In this document: positions 8,682 to 17,265 of the stretch, piece after piece
How the letters are laid out: each line of letters begins with the position of its first letter
How positions within the stretch are numbered: position 1 is the stretch's first letter
Origin: Croceimicrobium sp963974215
Lineage (GTDB): Bacteria > Bacteroidota > Bacteroidia > Flavobacteriales > Schleiferiaceae
Length of the DNA stretch: 64,000 bases
Direction: 5' to 3'
Assembly (NCBI GenBank): GCA_963974215.1
Contig: CAXBBL010000009.1
Span: 157,367 to 221,366 of the forward strand
The notes under the pieces: model-generated
Told to the model about the DNA's origin: nothing
The model's database searches: none
The model's input: the letters and a program-made list of their open reading frames with translations, nothing else
Made by a program: the position numbers and the translations under genes

Positions 8682-9137
8682 TTAAATCCGCACTGCCGCC
8701 GGTACAAATTGAGTGTAATCGCCATTATTCCGCATAACGTCGCGCACAATACTGCTACTTATCGACGAAAGTCCAGAGGCCGTCAATAAGAAAATAGTTT
8801 CCAAATCCTTCTTTAATTTCCGGTTGGTTTGTGCGATGGCTTTTTCAAATTCAAAGTCGCTTGGATTGCGTAAACCACGTAAAATAAACTGAGCATTTTT
8901 TCTTTCGCAATATTCGATTGTCAGACCTTGGTAAGAGTCTACGATCACCTTAGCCTCATCCTTAAAAGTTTCGGCAATCCAGTTGATACGCTGCTCTTTT
9001 TCGAACCTATATTTTTTAGTCGCATTGCTGCCAACGGCAATGATTATCTGATCGAAAAGAGGTAAAGCGCGCTGCACAATGTCGAGGTGTCCTAAAGTGA
9101 TTGGGTCAAAGGAACCAGGGAATACTGCTATTTTCAT
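8682..9137 (-). CDS. coaD: Pantetheine-phosphate adenylyltransferase
   Basis: Adenylates 4'-phosphopantetheine in coenzyme A synthesis. It has the nucleotidyltransferase T/HxGH motif in FPGSFDPITLGHLDIV at the N-terminus, FILRGLRNPSDFEFE in the middle, and SSISSSIVRDV near the end. The start at 9137 (MKIAVFPGSF, 151 aa) overlaps the ddl stop as ATGA, which indicates translational coupling. The upstream frame back to 9167 adds ten residues that do not belong to the family. Confidence 0.96.
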   Translation of the reverse strand: MKIAVFPGSFDPITLGHLDIVQRALPLFDQIIIAVGSNATKKYRFEKEQRINWIAETFKDEAKVIVDSYQGLTIEYCERKNAQFILRGLRNPSDFEFEKAIAQTNRKLKKDLETIFLLTASGLSSISSSIVRDVMRNNGDYTQFVPAAVRI

Positions 9138-10117
9138 AGATGAGATTTTAGGGTATTGGCGATGCAATCGCCGAAAAGTTCGTGTAGGCTAATGCCAGCG
9201 TACAAAGCTTGCTGCGGTAATAAGCTTTGTTTGCTTAAGCCGGGGACGGTATTTACTTCAATTAAAACTGGATCACTTTCGTTTTCGAGAATATAATCTA
9301 CTCGAGCCAATCCGCTTAATTCCAATAATTTATAAACCTCTTCGCTCATGCGCATTACCTTTTCGTACACTGCCGCACTGATGTCGGCAGGCGTTTTTTC
9401 TTCGGAGGCACCACTGTATTTTGATTCGTAGTCGAAGTATTCATTTTTAGGCTTAATGTGCGTTACAGCCAGAGCGGAAATTTTACCGCTGTGATCCGAA
9501 ACACCGCAGGCAAGCTCTAAGCCCTTTACTTGGCCCTCAATCAATACTTTGTGATCTATACTTTGGGCAGTTTTAATCGCTTCCGCTAGATGGGCTTTGT
9601 CTTTAACCATACTCACCCCTATGGAAGAACCACTACGAGTAGGCTTCACGAAACAGGGTAGTCCAACTTGATTGAGAATTTCGTCTTCATTAATTTCTTC
9701 GAAACCATGCAGGAAAATCGCTTTTGGCGTTTTGAAACCGTAAGAAGAAAGTAAAATATTACACTCGGCCTTATTAAAAGTTAAAGCGCTAGCAAATTGC
9801 TTGGAACTGCTATAAGGCATTCTCAGCATATCGAAATATCCAGCTAAAGGACCGTCTTCGCCGGGGTGCCCGTGTATGGCGTTAAAGATGCCGTCGAAAT
9901 TTATTTTTTCAGTGCCAAGAGTAAAACTAAAATCGTCGCTTAAAATAGGATAAGCCTTGCCTTCATCATCTAGTGCGCGCCAATTACTGCGCTCTAAAAT
10001 TACACGGAAAAGGCGGTATTCACTTCCTTGTAGGCTTTCATATACCACTTGCCCCGAATTCATTGATACCTCAAATTCGGCCGAGTAGCCTCCCATAATA
10101 ATCCCAATGGTTTTCAT
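9134..10117 (-). CDS. ddl: D-alanine--D-alanine ligase
   Basis: ATP-grasp enzyme making D-Ala-D-Ala for peptidoglycan. The N-terminus has GGYSAEFEVSMNSG. The central ATP-grasp has PCFVKPTRSGSSIGVSMV, and the C-terminal metal and phosphate site is VLIEVNTVPGLSKQS. The length, 327 aa, is usual. It is followed by coaD with a 4-base overlap and preceded by two envelope proteins of the same strand, so it lies in a leftward run that includes cell-wall precursor synthesis. Confidence 0.96.
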   Translation of the reverse strand: MKTIGIIMGGYSAEFEVSMNSGQVVYESLQGSEYRLFRVILERSNWRALDDEGKAYPILSDDFSFTLGTEKINFDGIFNAIHGHPGEDGPLAGYFDMLRMPYSSSKQFASALTFNKAECNILLSSYGFKTPKAIFLHGFEEINEDEILNQVGLPCFVKPTRSGSSIGVSMVKDKAHLAEAIKTAQSIDHKVLIEGQVKGLELACGVSDHSGKISALAVTHIKPKNEYFDYESKYSGASEEKTPADISAAVYEKVMRMSEEVYKLLELSGLARVDYILENESDPVLIEVNTVPGLSKQSLLPQQALYAGISLHELFGDCIANTLKSHL

Positions 10118-10127
10118 AATTGAATCC

Positions 10128-10574
10128 CTAATTTTTAATTTGAATGCTAGAAAGGCGCTCCCTTAAAGAAGGGATGTTTTGGATGCGCATGCTTAAATGC
10201 TGAAAGAAATCATCGCTCATTCCGTATTTATCTTCGATCGCATGTAAGATAGAAGGGAACTTATCGCGTTGACTTTTCCGATAGGACATAAGGTAATAAA
10301 ATACCTCGAACTCTTTAGCGCTGTAATGCGCTTTGAGGCTATCCACATTTTTTAATTTATGATAGTCATATTGCATTTCATCCCATAATTGTGCATCAAT
10401 GGGGAGAGTAGCAAATACACTGTCGAATTGAATATTTTGGGCCAATTTAGCTTCTTGCAGCTCTCGATTGATCAAAAGGAAAGTCCTTAAATCACTGTCG
10501 CTATAATCTTCTTCGCTTTGCGCAGATGCGCAGAAACAAAGGGGAATTAAACAAATAAAGAATAGACTTCGCAT
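10128..10574 (-). CDS. Exported protein of unknown function
   Basis: A 148-aa protein with a clear Sec signal peptide (MRSLFFICLIPLCFCASAQ, cleavage after AxA-like CASAQ) and a mature helical, charged region of about 128 residues without cysteines or a known motif. I do not recognise the family. Its start overlaps the upstream DUF4197 stop by one base (TAATG), and it precedes ddl by 10 bases, so it is probably co-expressed in the same envelope-related run. Confidence 0.7.
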   Translation of the reverse strand: MRSLFFICLIPLCFCASAQSEEDYSDSDLRTFLLINRELQEAKLAQNIQFDSVFATLPIDAQLWDEMQYDYHKLKNVDSLKAHYSAKEFEVFYYLMSYRKSQRDKFPSILHAIEDKYGMSDDFFQHLSMRIQNIPSLRERLSSIQIKN

Positions 10575-11419
10575 TAATCTAGGAGAGAAAATACTTTTAC
10601 TAAAATATCATTAATACGCGCTAAAGGATCGGTGCGTATATCTTGCTCTTCTTCGGCGATTTTAAGGAATAGTCCATCTAAACCTTTGTTAGTAGAATAA
10701 GCCGACAGATCGGAAACCGAGATGCTTTGCAAGTTCATGAGAGAACCTAAAGTACCAAAGCCAGGGATACCAATGGCTAAAGTGCTGTTGTAGTCGGCTA
10801 CAAAATTTTCATATCTCTGACTAATACTGGTGCCACCCACGGTTACTTGTTGTAGGGCATTGTCAATTTTCGGTTCGTAGGTGTTGAAGAGGCTACTGTA
10901 ACTGGTGTTGCGTAAATACGCGGTTGCAGCGGTATCAATGCCTCCAAATAAAATATCATTAGCATCAGCGATGCTCATGTCAGTTATCGCATCTATGAAA
11001 ATGGGGGCAGCTTGATTGGCCGCGGCTTCGGCCGCGCGATTGATACCTAAAATCAATTCGTCTTCTTTGGATTTTAAACCGGGAATAGTAATGCCTAAAA
11101 TACTGGTGCCATTATAAACGGTATTACCACTAATGGTGAGAAAGCCAACACTAAACTGCTTCGATTTAAAAGTTTCAATGGCATTTTGAGTGGCGATAGG
11201 TAATAGCAATTTCACTAAAGGATCTTGATAGTATCCATCCTCAGCCCCTAATTTAGCACTTGAAGTATCGGTGCCAACGCTCAAGGCAGATTTTAATCCT
11301 TCCGCAATTTCGCTGTCACTAAGGGTACCGTTGCCTAAAAAGTCATTTAGGGTATCCTCCTCGCAAGCGCTAAGAACTAAAATGGCCGCAAGGGACAAAA
11401 GGCTGAATAACTTCTTCAT
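10574..11419 (-). CDS. DUF4197 lipoprotein
   Basis: A 281-aa lipoprotein: signal MKKLFSLLSLAAILVLSAC with a lipobox cysteine at residue 19. The rest matches DUF4197 in layout: SDSEIAEGLKSALSVGTDTSSAKLG near the start, a YYQDPLVKLLLP segment, then the repeating helical region (NRAAEAAANQAAPIFIDAI, SIADANDILFGG) and the C-terminal TNKGLDGLFLKIAEEEQDIR-DPLAR. The family has no agreed function. It is probably attached to the periplasmic face of a membrane. Confidence 0.85.
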   Translation of the reverse strand: MKKLFSLLSLAAILVLSACEEDTLNDFLGNGTLSDSEIAEGLKSALSVGTDTSSAKLGAEDGYYQDPLVKLLLPIATQNAIETFKSKQFSVGFLTISGNTVYNGTSILGITIPGLKSKEDELILGINRAAEAAANQAAPIFIDAITDMSIADANDILFGGIDTAATAYLRNTSYSSLFNTYEPKIDNALQQVTVGGTSISQRYENFVADYNSTLAIGIPGFGTLGSLMNLQSISVSDLSAYSTNKGLDGLFLKIAEEEQDIRTDPLARINDILVKVFSLLD

Positions 11420-11437
11420 GATAAAATTTTTACAAAG

Positions 11438-12520
11438 CTAAAAATTGAGCGTGAGCTGTTGATATTTAATTTCTTTATCCTCGCTAAAATTTGAGAGGCT
11501 GAGACCAAGTAAACGAATAGGTTCGGTAATTTCTTCTTTTACTAGCAGGTGAAGAGCGTTTTGCCAAAGAATGTCTCGATCTAAACTTTTCTTTTCTAAA
11601 CTAATACTGCGCGAATTGGTCCTAAATTGATTGTCTTTGAACTTTAGGGTTATAGTTTTTCCGGCCTGATTTGCCAGCTCCAAGCGTTTATACCAAATAT
11701 TAAATATTTCCGCCAGGGCTTTTTTCAAGTGCTCCTCGCCCACAATGTCCTTACTGTAAGTGGTTTCTGCGCCCAGTGATTTACGCACTCGGCTAGGAAT
11801 GACCTTCGATTTTTGTCGCGCACGTACTATTTCATAAAAGTGCTCTCCCGATTTTCCGAATTCTTGGTGCAGCAATTCTTTGGTCCAAGTTTTTAAATCT
11901 TTACCGCGGTGAATACCCAGAAACTTCATACGTTCGGCGGTTTTCTTGCCAATACCGTAAAATTTCCCAATCGGTAAATCCTCTAAAAAGGGAATCGCCT
12001 CTTCGGGCAGAATGGTTTTTTGACCATTGGGTTTATTAATGTCACTGGCTACTTTGGCTAAAAATTTATTGATGGAGATCCCCGCGGAAGCGCGCAATTC
12101 GGTTTCATCCCAAATGCGCTGACGAATTTCCTTGGCGATTTTAGTAGCGGTAACGAGGCCCTTTTTATTTTCGGTAACGTCTAAGTAGGCCTCATCTAGC
12201 GAAAGGGGTTCTACTAAATCGGTGTATTCGTGAAAAATCGAGCGTATCTGCTGCGAAACAGCTTTGTACTTAGCGAAATTGGGTTTGACAAAAATTATTT
12301 CGGGGCAGCGACGAAAAGCGAGTGAAGAGGCCATGGCCGAATGGATGCCAAATTTGCGCGCTTCATAACTGGCTGCCGCAACAACGCCTCTTTCTCGTGA
12401 GCCGCCAACAGCCACTGGTTTTCCGCGAAGTTCTGGATTGTCTCTTTGTTCTACCGAAGCGTAAAAGGCATCCATGTCGATATGTATAATTTTGCGGATG
12501 TATTCGGGATCAAGACTCAT
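11438..12520 (-). CDS. dinB: DNA polymerase IV (Y family)
   Basis: Error-prone translesion polymerase. The catalytic carboxylates are seen in IIHIDMDAFYASVEQ and LSLDEAYLDVT, with the finger motif KPVAVGG and the thumb helix-hairpin-helix region (FYGIGKKTAERMKFLGI). The little-finger domain fills the last ~110 residues, but there is no obvious beta-clamp QxxLF-type tail; the end is YQQLTLNF, which could serve that role. Length, 360 aa, is normal. It is divergent from the large T9SS protein. Confidence 0.95.
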   Translation of the reverse strand: MSLDPEYIRKIIHIDMDAFYASVEQRDNPELRGKPVAVGGSRERGVVAAASYEARKFGIHSAMASSLAFRRCPEIIFVKPNFAKYKAVSQQIRSIFHEYTDLVEPLSLDEAYLDVTENKKGLVTATKIAKEIRQRIWDETELRASAGISINKFLAKVASDINKPNGQKTILPEEAIPFLEDLPIGKFYGIGKKTAERMKFLGIHRGKDLKTWTKELLHQEFGKSGEHFYEIVRARQKSKVIPSRVRKSLGAETTYSKDIVGEEHLKKALAEIFNIWYKRLELANQAGKTITLKFKDNQFRTNSRSISLEKKSLDRDILWQNALHLLVKEEITEPIRLLGLSLSNFSEDKEIKYQQLTLNF

Positions 12521-12612
12521 ATTCTATCCAAATTTACGGCGAGTATTTAGAAAAGAGTAATCCCAAACGAGTACTCTAGTTTATTTTGAGAATTGCTTTC
12601 TATATTTGAAGC

Positions 12613-15600
12613 ATGAAGAACCGATTCTCCCTTTTGTTAGGCCTTTTCTTGGCTAGCACAATAGCCAATGGTCAGGCTTTTAAAGCGAAGTATTACGACT
12701 ACAGTTTTAATTTCTACGAAATCTGCGCGGAAGCAGAGGCATATTTCGCCGCCGAAGGAAAAGAAGAAGGCTCAGGACATAAGGGTTTCGAGCGGTGGAA
12801 AAACAGCAACGAAAATAAATTTGCACCGACCGGCGATCGCAGTAATGTTGATCCTTATTTTGTAGAAAAGGCTTGGCGAAAAGTACAAGAGAGAAATGCG
12901 AAAACCAATACTAGTACCGCTTGGCGCGATTTAGGTCCTTACCGAGTAGACAGTATTTCTGGTCACTACAGTGCGGGTATTGGTAGGGTAGAAAGCTTTT
13001 ATGTAAACCCTGGCAATACGCAACAACTTTATTTGGGCTCGCGCTCGGGTGGCTTTTGGAAAAGTATGAATGGTGGAACTTCTTGGACTAGCTCGTCTAC
13101 TGATTTTCTGGTGGCCGCAGGCGTAAATACCATGTCGGTTAATCCCAATAATCCCGATTCTATTTTAATCAATGTGCGCAATGCTAGCAACGGTACGAGT
13201 CATGGAATTTACCGCTCAACCGATGCGGGAGCTACTTGGGCTTTAAGTAATTTTTCACCCACTGCTTTAGGTTGGGGTGGCTTGGGAGACAACAACCAGG
13301 TGTATATTATCGCGTATCACCCGCGCGTAAAAGACTTGGTATTTGTAGGCACCTCACGAGGATTGTACCGCAGTACCGACGATTTGCAAACCTTCACTCG
13401 CCTGCGTAACAATGATGATATTACTGATATTAAGTTTCACCCTAGCGATGATCAGGTCGTTTATATTTATGATGATTATTATTGGGGTACTAATCAGGAT
13501 TTAATTTTACGCTCAGACGATGGAGGTTTAACTTTTACCAATACTGCAACTTTAGTGGGTAATAATAACGCTAAGGTGCAAATTGCGGTTAGTCCCGCTT
13601 GCGCAGATTGTTTATACGCCGCCAGTGGTAATGGGGTGTGGAAATCTACCGACAAGGGGGCTAACTTTACCTTTATGACCAACCCTCCCGGTACTTGTGA
13701 TGGCTTTGCGGTGAATGATCAAGATACCGCTATTATGGTTTATGGCATGTTAGATATTTATGCCAGCTATGACGGTGGAAGTAATTTTCAGCAGGTAGCA
13801 TGGTGGGCGCATAATAACAGCAATCGTCCTTTTTCGGGTAGCCAATATGTGCATGCCGATTTAAGAGAAATAGAATGCATTAACGGCGAATTTTATATTG
13901 GCACTGATGGTTATCTGGCCAAAACCAGCGATGATGGAGCAAACTGGCAACGTCTCAGCGAAGGCACCGGTATCCGCGAGTTTTACGATTTAGGGGTGGC
14001 GCAAAGCCATAACTTACATAATATCAGTGGCTCACAAGATAATGGCACCAGTATTCGCAAAACCAACCACTGGCTCGAGTTTTACGGGGCCGATGGAATG
14101 GACGGAGTTATTCATCCTTTAAACCCTGATTATATGATGGGTAGCGTGCAATTTGGCACCCGTCGTTTAACTTTCGATGCTGGATTAAGTCAACAAGCGG
14201 CCACGCCACCTGGACAATCGGGTGCTTGGGAAGCACCATTAGTTTATGCCCATTCCGAACCGATGACTATTTATTCCTTTGGAGAAGATGTATACCGCAG
14301 CAGCGATTTTGGTCAAACATGGGTGAACCAGGGAACCAGTCTCGCTAGTGGAGTAATAGATCGGGCCGCAGTGGCCTACAATAATGCCGATGTAATTGCT
14401 ATTGCAACTGATAATAAATTAGAAATCAGTACCAACGGAGGGCAAAGTTTTACCAATCGCTATATCGGATTACCTCAACGAAATATTAGTGATTTAGCCT
14501 TCGCGCCACACAGCGATTCTATTATCATGCTTTGCTATAGTAATTACCATAGTGATTTAAAAAAGGTTTATATCACTTTTGATCAAGGTTCCACTTGGAC
14601 CAATATTACCGATGCGGGTATTGGTGATATGCCCATTCTTAGCGTAGCGATAGATCATAGCTCAACCCCTAACTTATACGCGGGTGCAGAAATAGGTGTA
14701 TTTACCAAACCTATGCAAGGAGGAACTTGGACTTTATATAATACGAGCTTGCCCAATACTGCGGTGAAAGACTTAGAAGTTTTGTTTGGTAGTAATACTT
14801 TACGCGCCGCAACTTGGGGTAGAGGTATGTGGGAAACCGATTTGGTAGGCCGCGCGGCTTACCCAAAAATCAATTACAGCTTTCTTAGTCAAGATGAGAG
14901 TTTTGTGAGTCCCAAATTTGGAGTAGACCAGTATATTAATGCTCAAATTAACTATGGTGGTAACTTAAGTTCGGTTTATGCTACTTGGTCTGATTCGGAT
15001 ATGAGCTTAGATTCTTTAGTGGCCATGCAAAACACTGGCGACAGCACCTGGCAAAGTATTCGTCCCATAATTAATTATCCCATTGGCACGAAACTCTATT
15101 TTAAAATTTATGCCGTTGGCTCAGCGAACGATACTTCCGAAACTATTCGTTTCTGCTACACCGTAAAACCTTTTACGTATTGCAATGCTTCTGGCACCGG
15201 CTCTGCTTTCAGCGGAAATTATATCGATTATATTTCTTTGGGCGCCTATCAAAAGGTGAGTGCTAAAGAGGGCTATGGAAATTTCACAAACGAGTATATT
15301 GCTTTGGATGCGCAAACTACTTATCAGTTTTTAGTAGCCTTGCGCAATGCGCCCAATCAGGATTCGGTACATGCCTGGATTGATTATAATAAAAACGGTG
15401 ATTTTGATGACGACGAACGTATAATTTTCCCTTCCATTGATCCCAATAAGCAAAGTATTGCCACTTTCACCACGCGTGCTTGGCTAGGGACGGATACCTT
15501 ACGAATGCGCGTTCTTAATCAGCGCGGCTTAGGTATTCCCACTTCTTGCGGCGATTTTGTAGGTGAGGTAGAAGATTACTCTGTGGTATTAAGCGGTTCG

Positions 15601-15870
15601 GGTATTGGCATGGCAGAGAATCTAAACGAGAACGATTTTTCGGCCTTTCCTAATCCATTTAATCAAACTTTAGAATTAGAGTGGGAGCGCTCTCAGGCAG
15701 ATGCGCTTTTACTAAAAGTGAGCAACAGCAGTGGACAAGTGGTTTTCAAGGAAAGCATTAGCAATACGGGTAAATTTAGAATTGATACCCAAAGCTGGCC
15801 CAAGGGCTTGTATTTAGTGCAGTTTGATTCTGATGCCAATCAAGTGACTAAGCTATGCGTAAAGCAGTAA
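12613..15870 (+). CDS. Secreted VPS10/BNR-repeat protein with GEVED and T9SS sorting domains
   Basis: A 1085-aa secreted protein. After the signal peptide (residues ~1-20, ending ANGQA) comes a long sortilin/BNR-like propeller (~100-740) with repeated Ser-x-Asp-x-Gly-x-Thr-Trp boxes such as STDAGATWAL, SYDGGSNFQQ, SDDGANWQR and TFDQGSTWTN. A GEVED domain ends at about residue 994 (GEVEDYSVVL). The last ~80 residues are a type A T9SS sorting domain (FPNPFNQTLELEW ... GLYLVQFDSD). It probably reaches the cell surface or medium through the T9SS. The propeller suggests glycan or protein binding; no catalytic residues were identified. A TATATTTG box at 12601-12608 lies four bases before the ATG. 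Confidence 0.88.
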   Translation: MKNRFSLLLGLFLASTIANGQAFKAKYYDYSFNFYEICAEAEAYFAAEGKEEGSGHKGFERWKNSNENKFAPTGDRSNVDPYFVEKAWRKVQERNAKTNTSTAWRDLGPYRVDSISGHYSAGIGRVESFYVNPGNTQQLYLGSRSGGFWKSMNGGTSWTSSSTDFLVAAGVNTMSVNPNNPDSILINVRNASNGTSHGIYRSTDAGATWALSNFSPTALGWGGLGDNNQVYIIAYHPRVKDLVFVGTSRGLYRSTDDLQTFTRLRNNDDITDIKFHPSDDQVVYIYDDYYWGTNQDLILRSDDGGLTFTNTATLVGNNNAKVQIAVSPACADCLYAASGNGVWKSTDKGANFTFMTNPPGTCDGFAVNDQDTAIMVYGMLDIYASYDGGSNFQQVAWWAHNNSNRPFSGSQYVHADLREIECINGEFYIGTDGYLAKTSDDGANWQRLSEGTGIREFYDLGVAQSHNLHNISGSQDNGTSIRKTNHWLEFYGADGMDGVIHPLNPDYMMGSVQFGTRRLTFDAGLSQQAATPPGQSGAWEAPLVYAHSEPMTIYSFGEDVYRSSDFGQTWVNQGTSLASGVIDRAAVAYNNADVIAIATDNKLEISTNGGQSFTNRYIGLPQRNISDLAFAPHSDSIIMLCYSNYHSDLKKVYITFDQGSTWTNITDAGIGDMPILSVAIDHSSTPNLYAGAEIGVFTKPMQGGTWTLYNTSLPNTAVKDLEVLFGSNTLRAATWGRGMWETDLVGRAAYPKINYSFLSQDESFVSPKFGVDQYINAQINYGGNLSSVYATWSDSDMSLDSLVAMQNTGDSTWQSIRPIINYPIGTKLYFKIYAVGSANDTSETIRFCYTVKPFTYCNASGTGSAFSGNYIDYISLGAYQKVSAKEGYGNFTNEYIALDAQTTYQFLVALRNAPNQDSVHAWIDYNKNGDFDDDERIIFPSIDPNKQSIATFTTRAWLGTDTLRMRVLNQRGLGIPTSCGDFVGEVEDYSVVLSGSGIGMAENLNENDFSAFPNPFNQTLELEWERSQADALLLKVSNSSGQVVFKESISNTGKFRIDTQSWPKGLYLVQFDSDANQVTKLCVKQ

Positions 15871-16259
15871 ATAGCGTATTCATTACCTTACTATTAAGTA
15901 GTTCCTGCGCAGTTAAAAAAACGCAGGAATTTGCTTCTGCCGATTTAGAAATTGTACAAACTTCCTTTCACTTCAACCTTCCGGGAAACCAAAGGGAATT
16001 AATAGAACAGCGCTACACGATTGTCTTGCAGGCTAATCCCGATAATTTTGCCTTAGATAGTTTAGTAATGAAGGATGGTAAGGTAGCGCTCAGTTCTAAC
16101 GGAGACTTAAAGTTTTGGGAAGGCAGTAAGTTTTGGAATTTTCTCGGCGAATCTCAAGTGCAGGCGGGCGATACGGCTTATTTATTTGTCAGTAAAAAAG
16201 GCGAGGTTTTTAAACAGACTCTTGTATTGACGAAAGGCGAAGATGTTTATTTGCCTTGA
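15855..16259 (+). CDS. Small lipoprotein of unknown function
   Basis: A 134-aa protein with a signal and lipobox (LLLSSSC, Cys about residue 18) and a beta-rich mature part. It overlaps the end of the 1085-aa T9SS gene by 16 bases in another frame, so it is translationally coupled to it. I do not recognise the domain. The coupling suggests an accessory lipoprotein of the same surface system, but that is inference only. Confidence 0.65.
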   Translation: MRKAVNSVFITLLLSSSCAVKKTQEFASADLEIVQTSFHFNLPGNQRELIEQRYTIVLQANPDNFALDSLVMKDGKVALSSNGDLKFWEGSKFWNFLGESQVQAGDTAYLFVSKKGEVFKQTLVLTKGEDVYLP

Positions 16260-16337
16260 AGGAGTTAAGGATAAATTAATCGAATTCAAAATTAAGAAGA
16301 GGGGCTTGATTAAGCTTTATTTAACGCCGAAGTCACT

Positions 16338-16709
16338 TTAATTCACACCTGCTTTGATGAATATGGCTTGTAATTCAGCATCAATAGGAAATGCTTTCAT
16401 CGGCGCAACATTTGCACCTCCTGGATTCCCTACAGGAACTTTCCCTACAAAGGATTTTACTCCACCAACTAGCAGCCGAGGAATTTGACCAAAGATTTCC
16501 TTTATACTTTTTATTTTAATGCCGAAAAGTAGCATTTTCCAGTGCACATAGCTATGTGCATAAGGGTACCTTTGTCCAATAATATGAGCTCTTTCTAGAT
16601 GACTCCAAGCTTGGTTCAAATTACCTTCATTGTATGCAACTTGGAATTTAGTTAATTCTAGATGGTAGAATGGTTTCAAGGTTTGAGGAATGGTAGTGTA
16701 AAGTTTCAT
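16338..16709 (-). CDS. DUF3703 family protein
   Basis: A 123-aa protein matching DUF3703 in layout: a helical start with AWSHLERAHIIGQRYPYAHSYVHWKML, then LFGIKIKSIKEIFGQIPRLLV, then the Gly/Pro-rich GKVPVGNPGGANV and the closing PMKAFPIDAELQAIF. The His/Trp-rich core is typical of the family, whose function is unknown. In some other bacteria it occurs near metal-resistance genes, but nothing of that kind is adjacent here. It ends next to mobile element B and converges on the small lipoprotein gene. Confidence 0.82.
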   Translation of the reverse strand: MKLYTTIPQTLKPFYHLELTKFQVAYNEGNLNQAWSHLERAHIIGQRYPYAHSYVHWKMLLFGIKIKSIKEIFGQIPRLLVGGVKSFVGKVPVGNPGGANVAPMKAFPIDAELQAIFIKAGVN

Positions 16710-16813
16710 GCTTATTTTAATAAGGTCTGCGGCTCATCTTTAGCCTGTTTCATGCTTGAATTTCATGCAATTTAGTCATGGTGCATAAAATAAACAGAGT
16801 CCGACCCTATTTT

Positions 16814-17076
16814 AACGTGAATTCGACAATAAATTAGAGCCTCAGATTTTCAATGGAAGGAAAAGACTAGTCTGGATCGTGCAGCTGTAGCGGGCTACAG
16901 CAAATGAGCTAGATGCAGGATTTTCATTTTTATTGGAAAATCCGTTTAGGCCCCTTCTAAAAAGCGGCTTTCCACGCCTCAGCAGCTCACAATAGCCCGC
17001 TATTGCTTCACTGCTTCGGCTTGAAACCCAATATTTACAAGAGGTCTGAAGCCTAATTTTACGTCGAACTCACCTT
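16814..17076 (+). mobile_element. Miniature inverted-repeat element, copy B (263 bp)
   Basis: Full-length copy of the family. The left end is AACGTGAATTCGAC and the right end (minus strand) AAGGTGAGTTCGAC, each extending about 31 bp to the shared CTCAG. Internally it has a hairpin GCTGTAG-CGGG-CTACAGC (16884-16901), GGATTTTC/GAAAATCC arms, and AATAGCCCGCTATT. The flanks share ATTTT (16809-16813, 17077-17081), a possible target duplication. A further partial end-like stretch (GAGTCCGACC) begins at 16798. The rest of the gap 16710-17265 holds no gene. Confidence 0.85.
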
Positions 17077-17211
17077 ATTTTAATGTTTCATACTTTCAAT
17101 AAAGTGGGCAGTCACGGGGCTTTAGATAATCTTGAATTCACATCAAAGGTCCTCCTAAATTCACTCGATATCCTTTTTCGCATTATTATTCCTACTGTAT
17201 GAAAAAGCAGT

Positions 17212-17251
17212 TTAAAAAAAAATGGTAGCGCTACGTAATAGTAGCGCTACC
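17212..17251 (-). terminator. Rho-independent terminator of the PKD T9SS gene
   Basis: A perfect 11-bp stem, GGTAGCGCTAC (17224-17234) and GTAGCGCTACC (17241-17251), with a 6-base loop. Read on the minus strand it is followed by a T tract formed by the A run at 17214-17222. It starts 15 bases after the stop at 17266. Confidence 0.88.
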
Positions 17252-17265
17252 AATGCGAAAAGGAT

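Noticed and set aside
12601..12608. TATATTTG box as a firm promoter for the 1085-aa T9SS protein
   Set aside because: It is only four bases from the ATG and no -33 TTG lies at the right distance; mentioned in the gene entry but not called.
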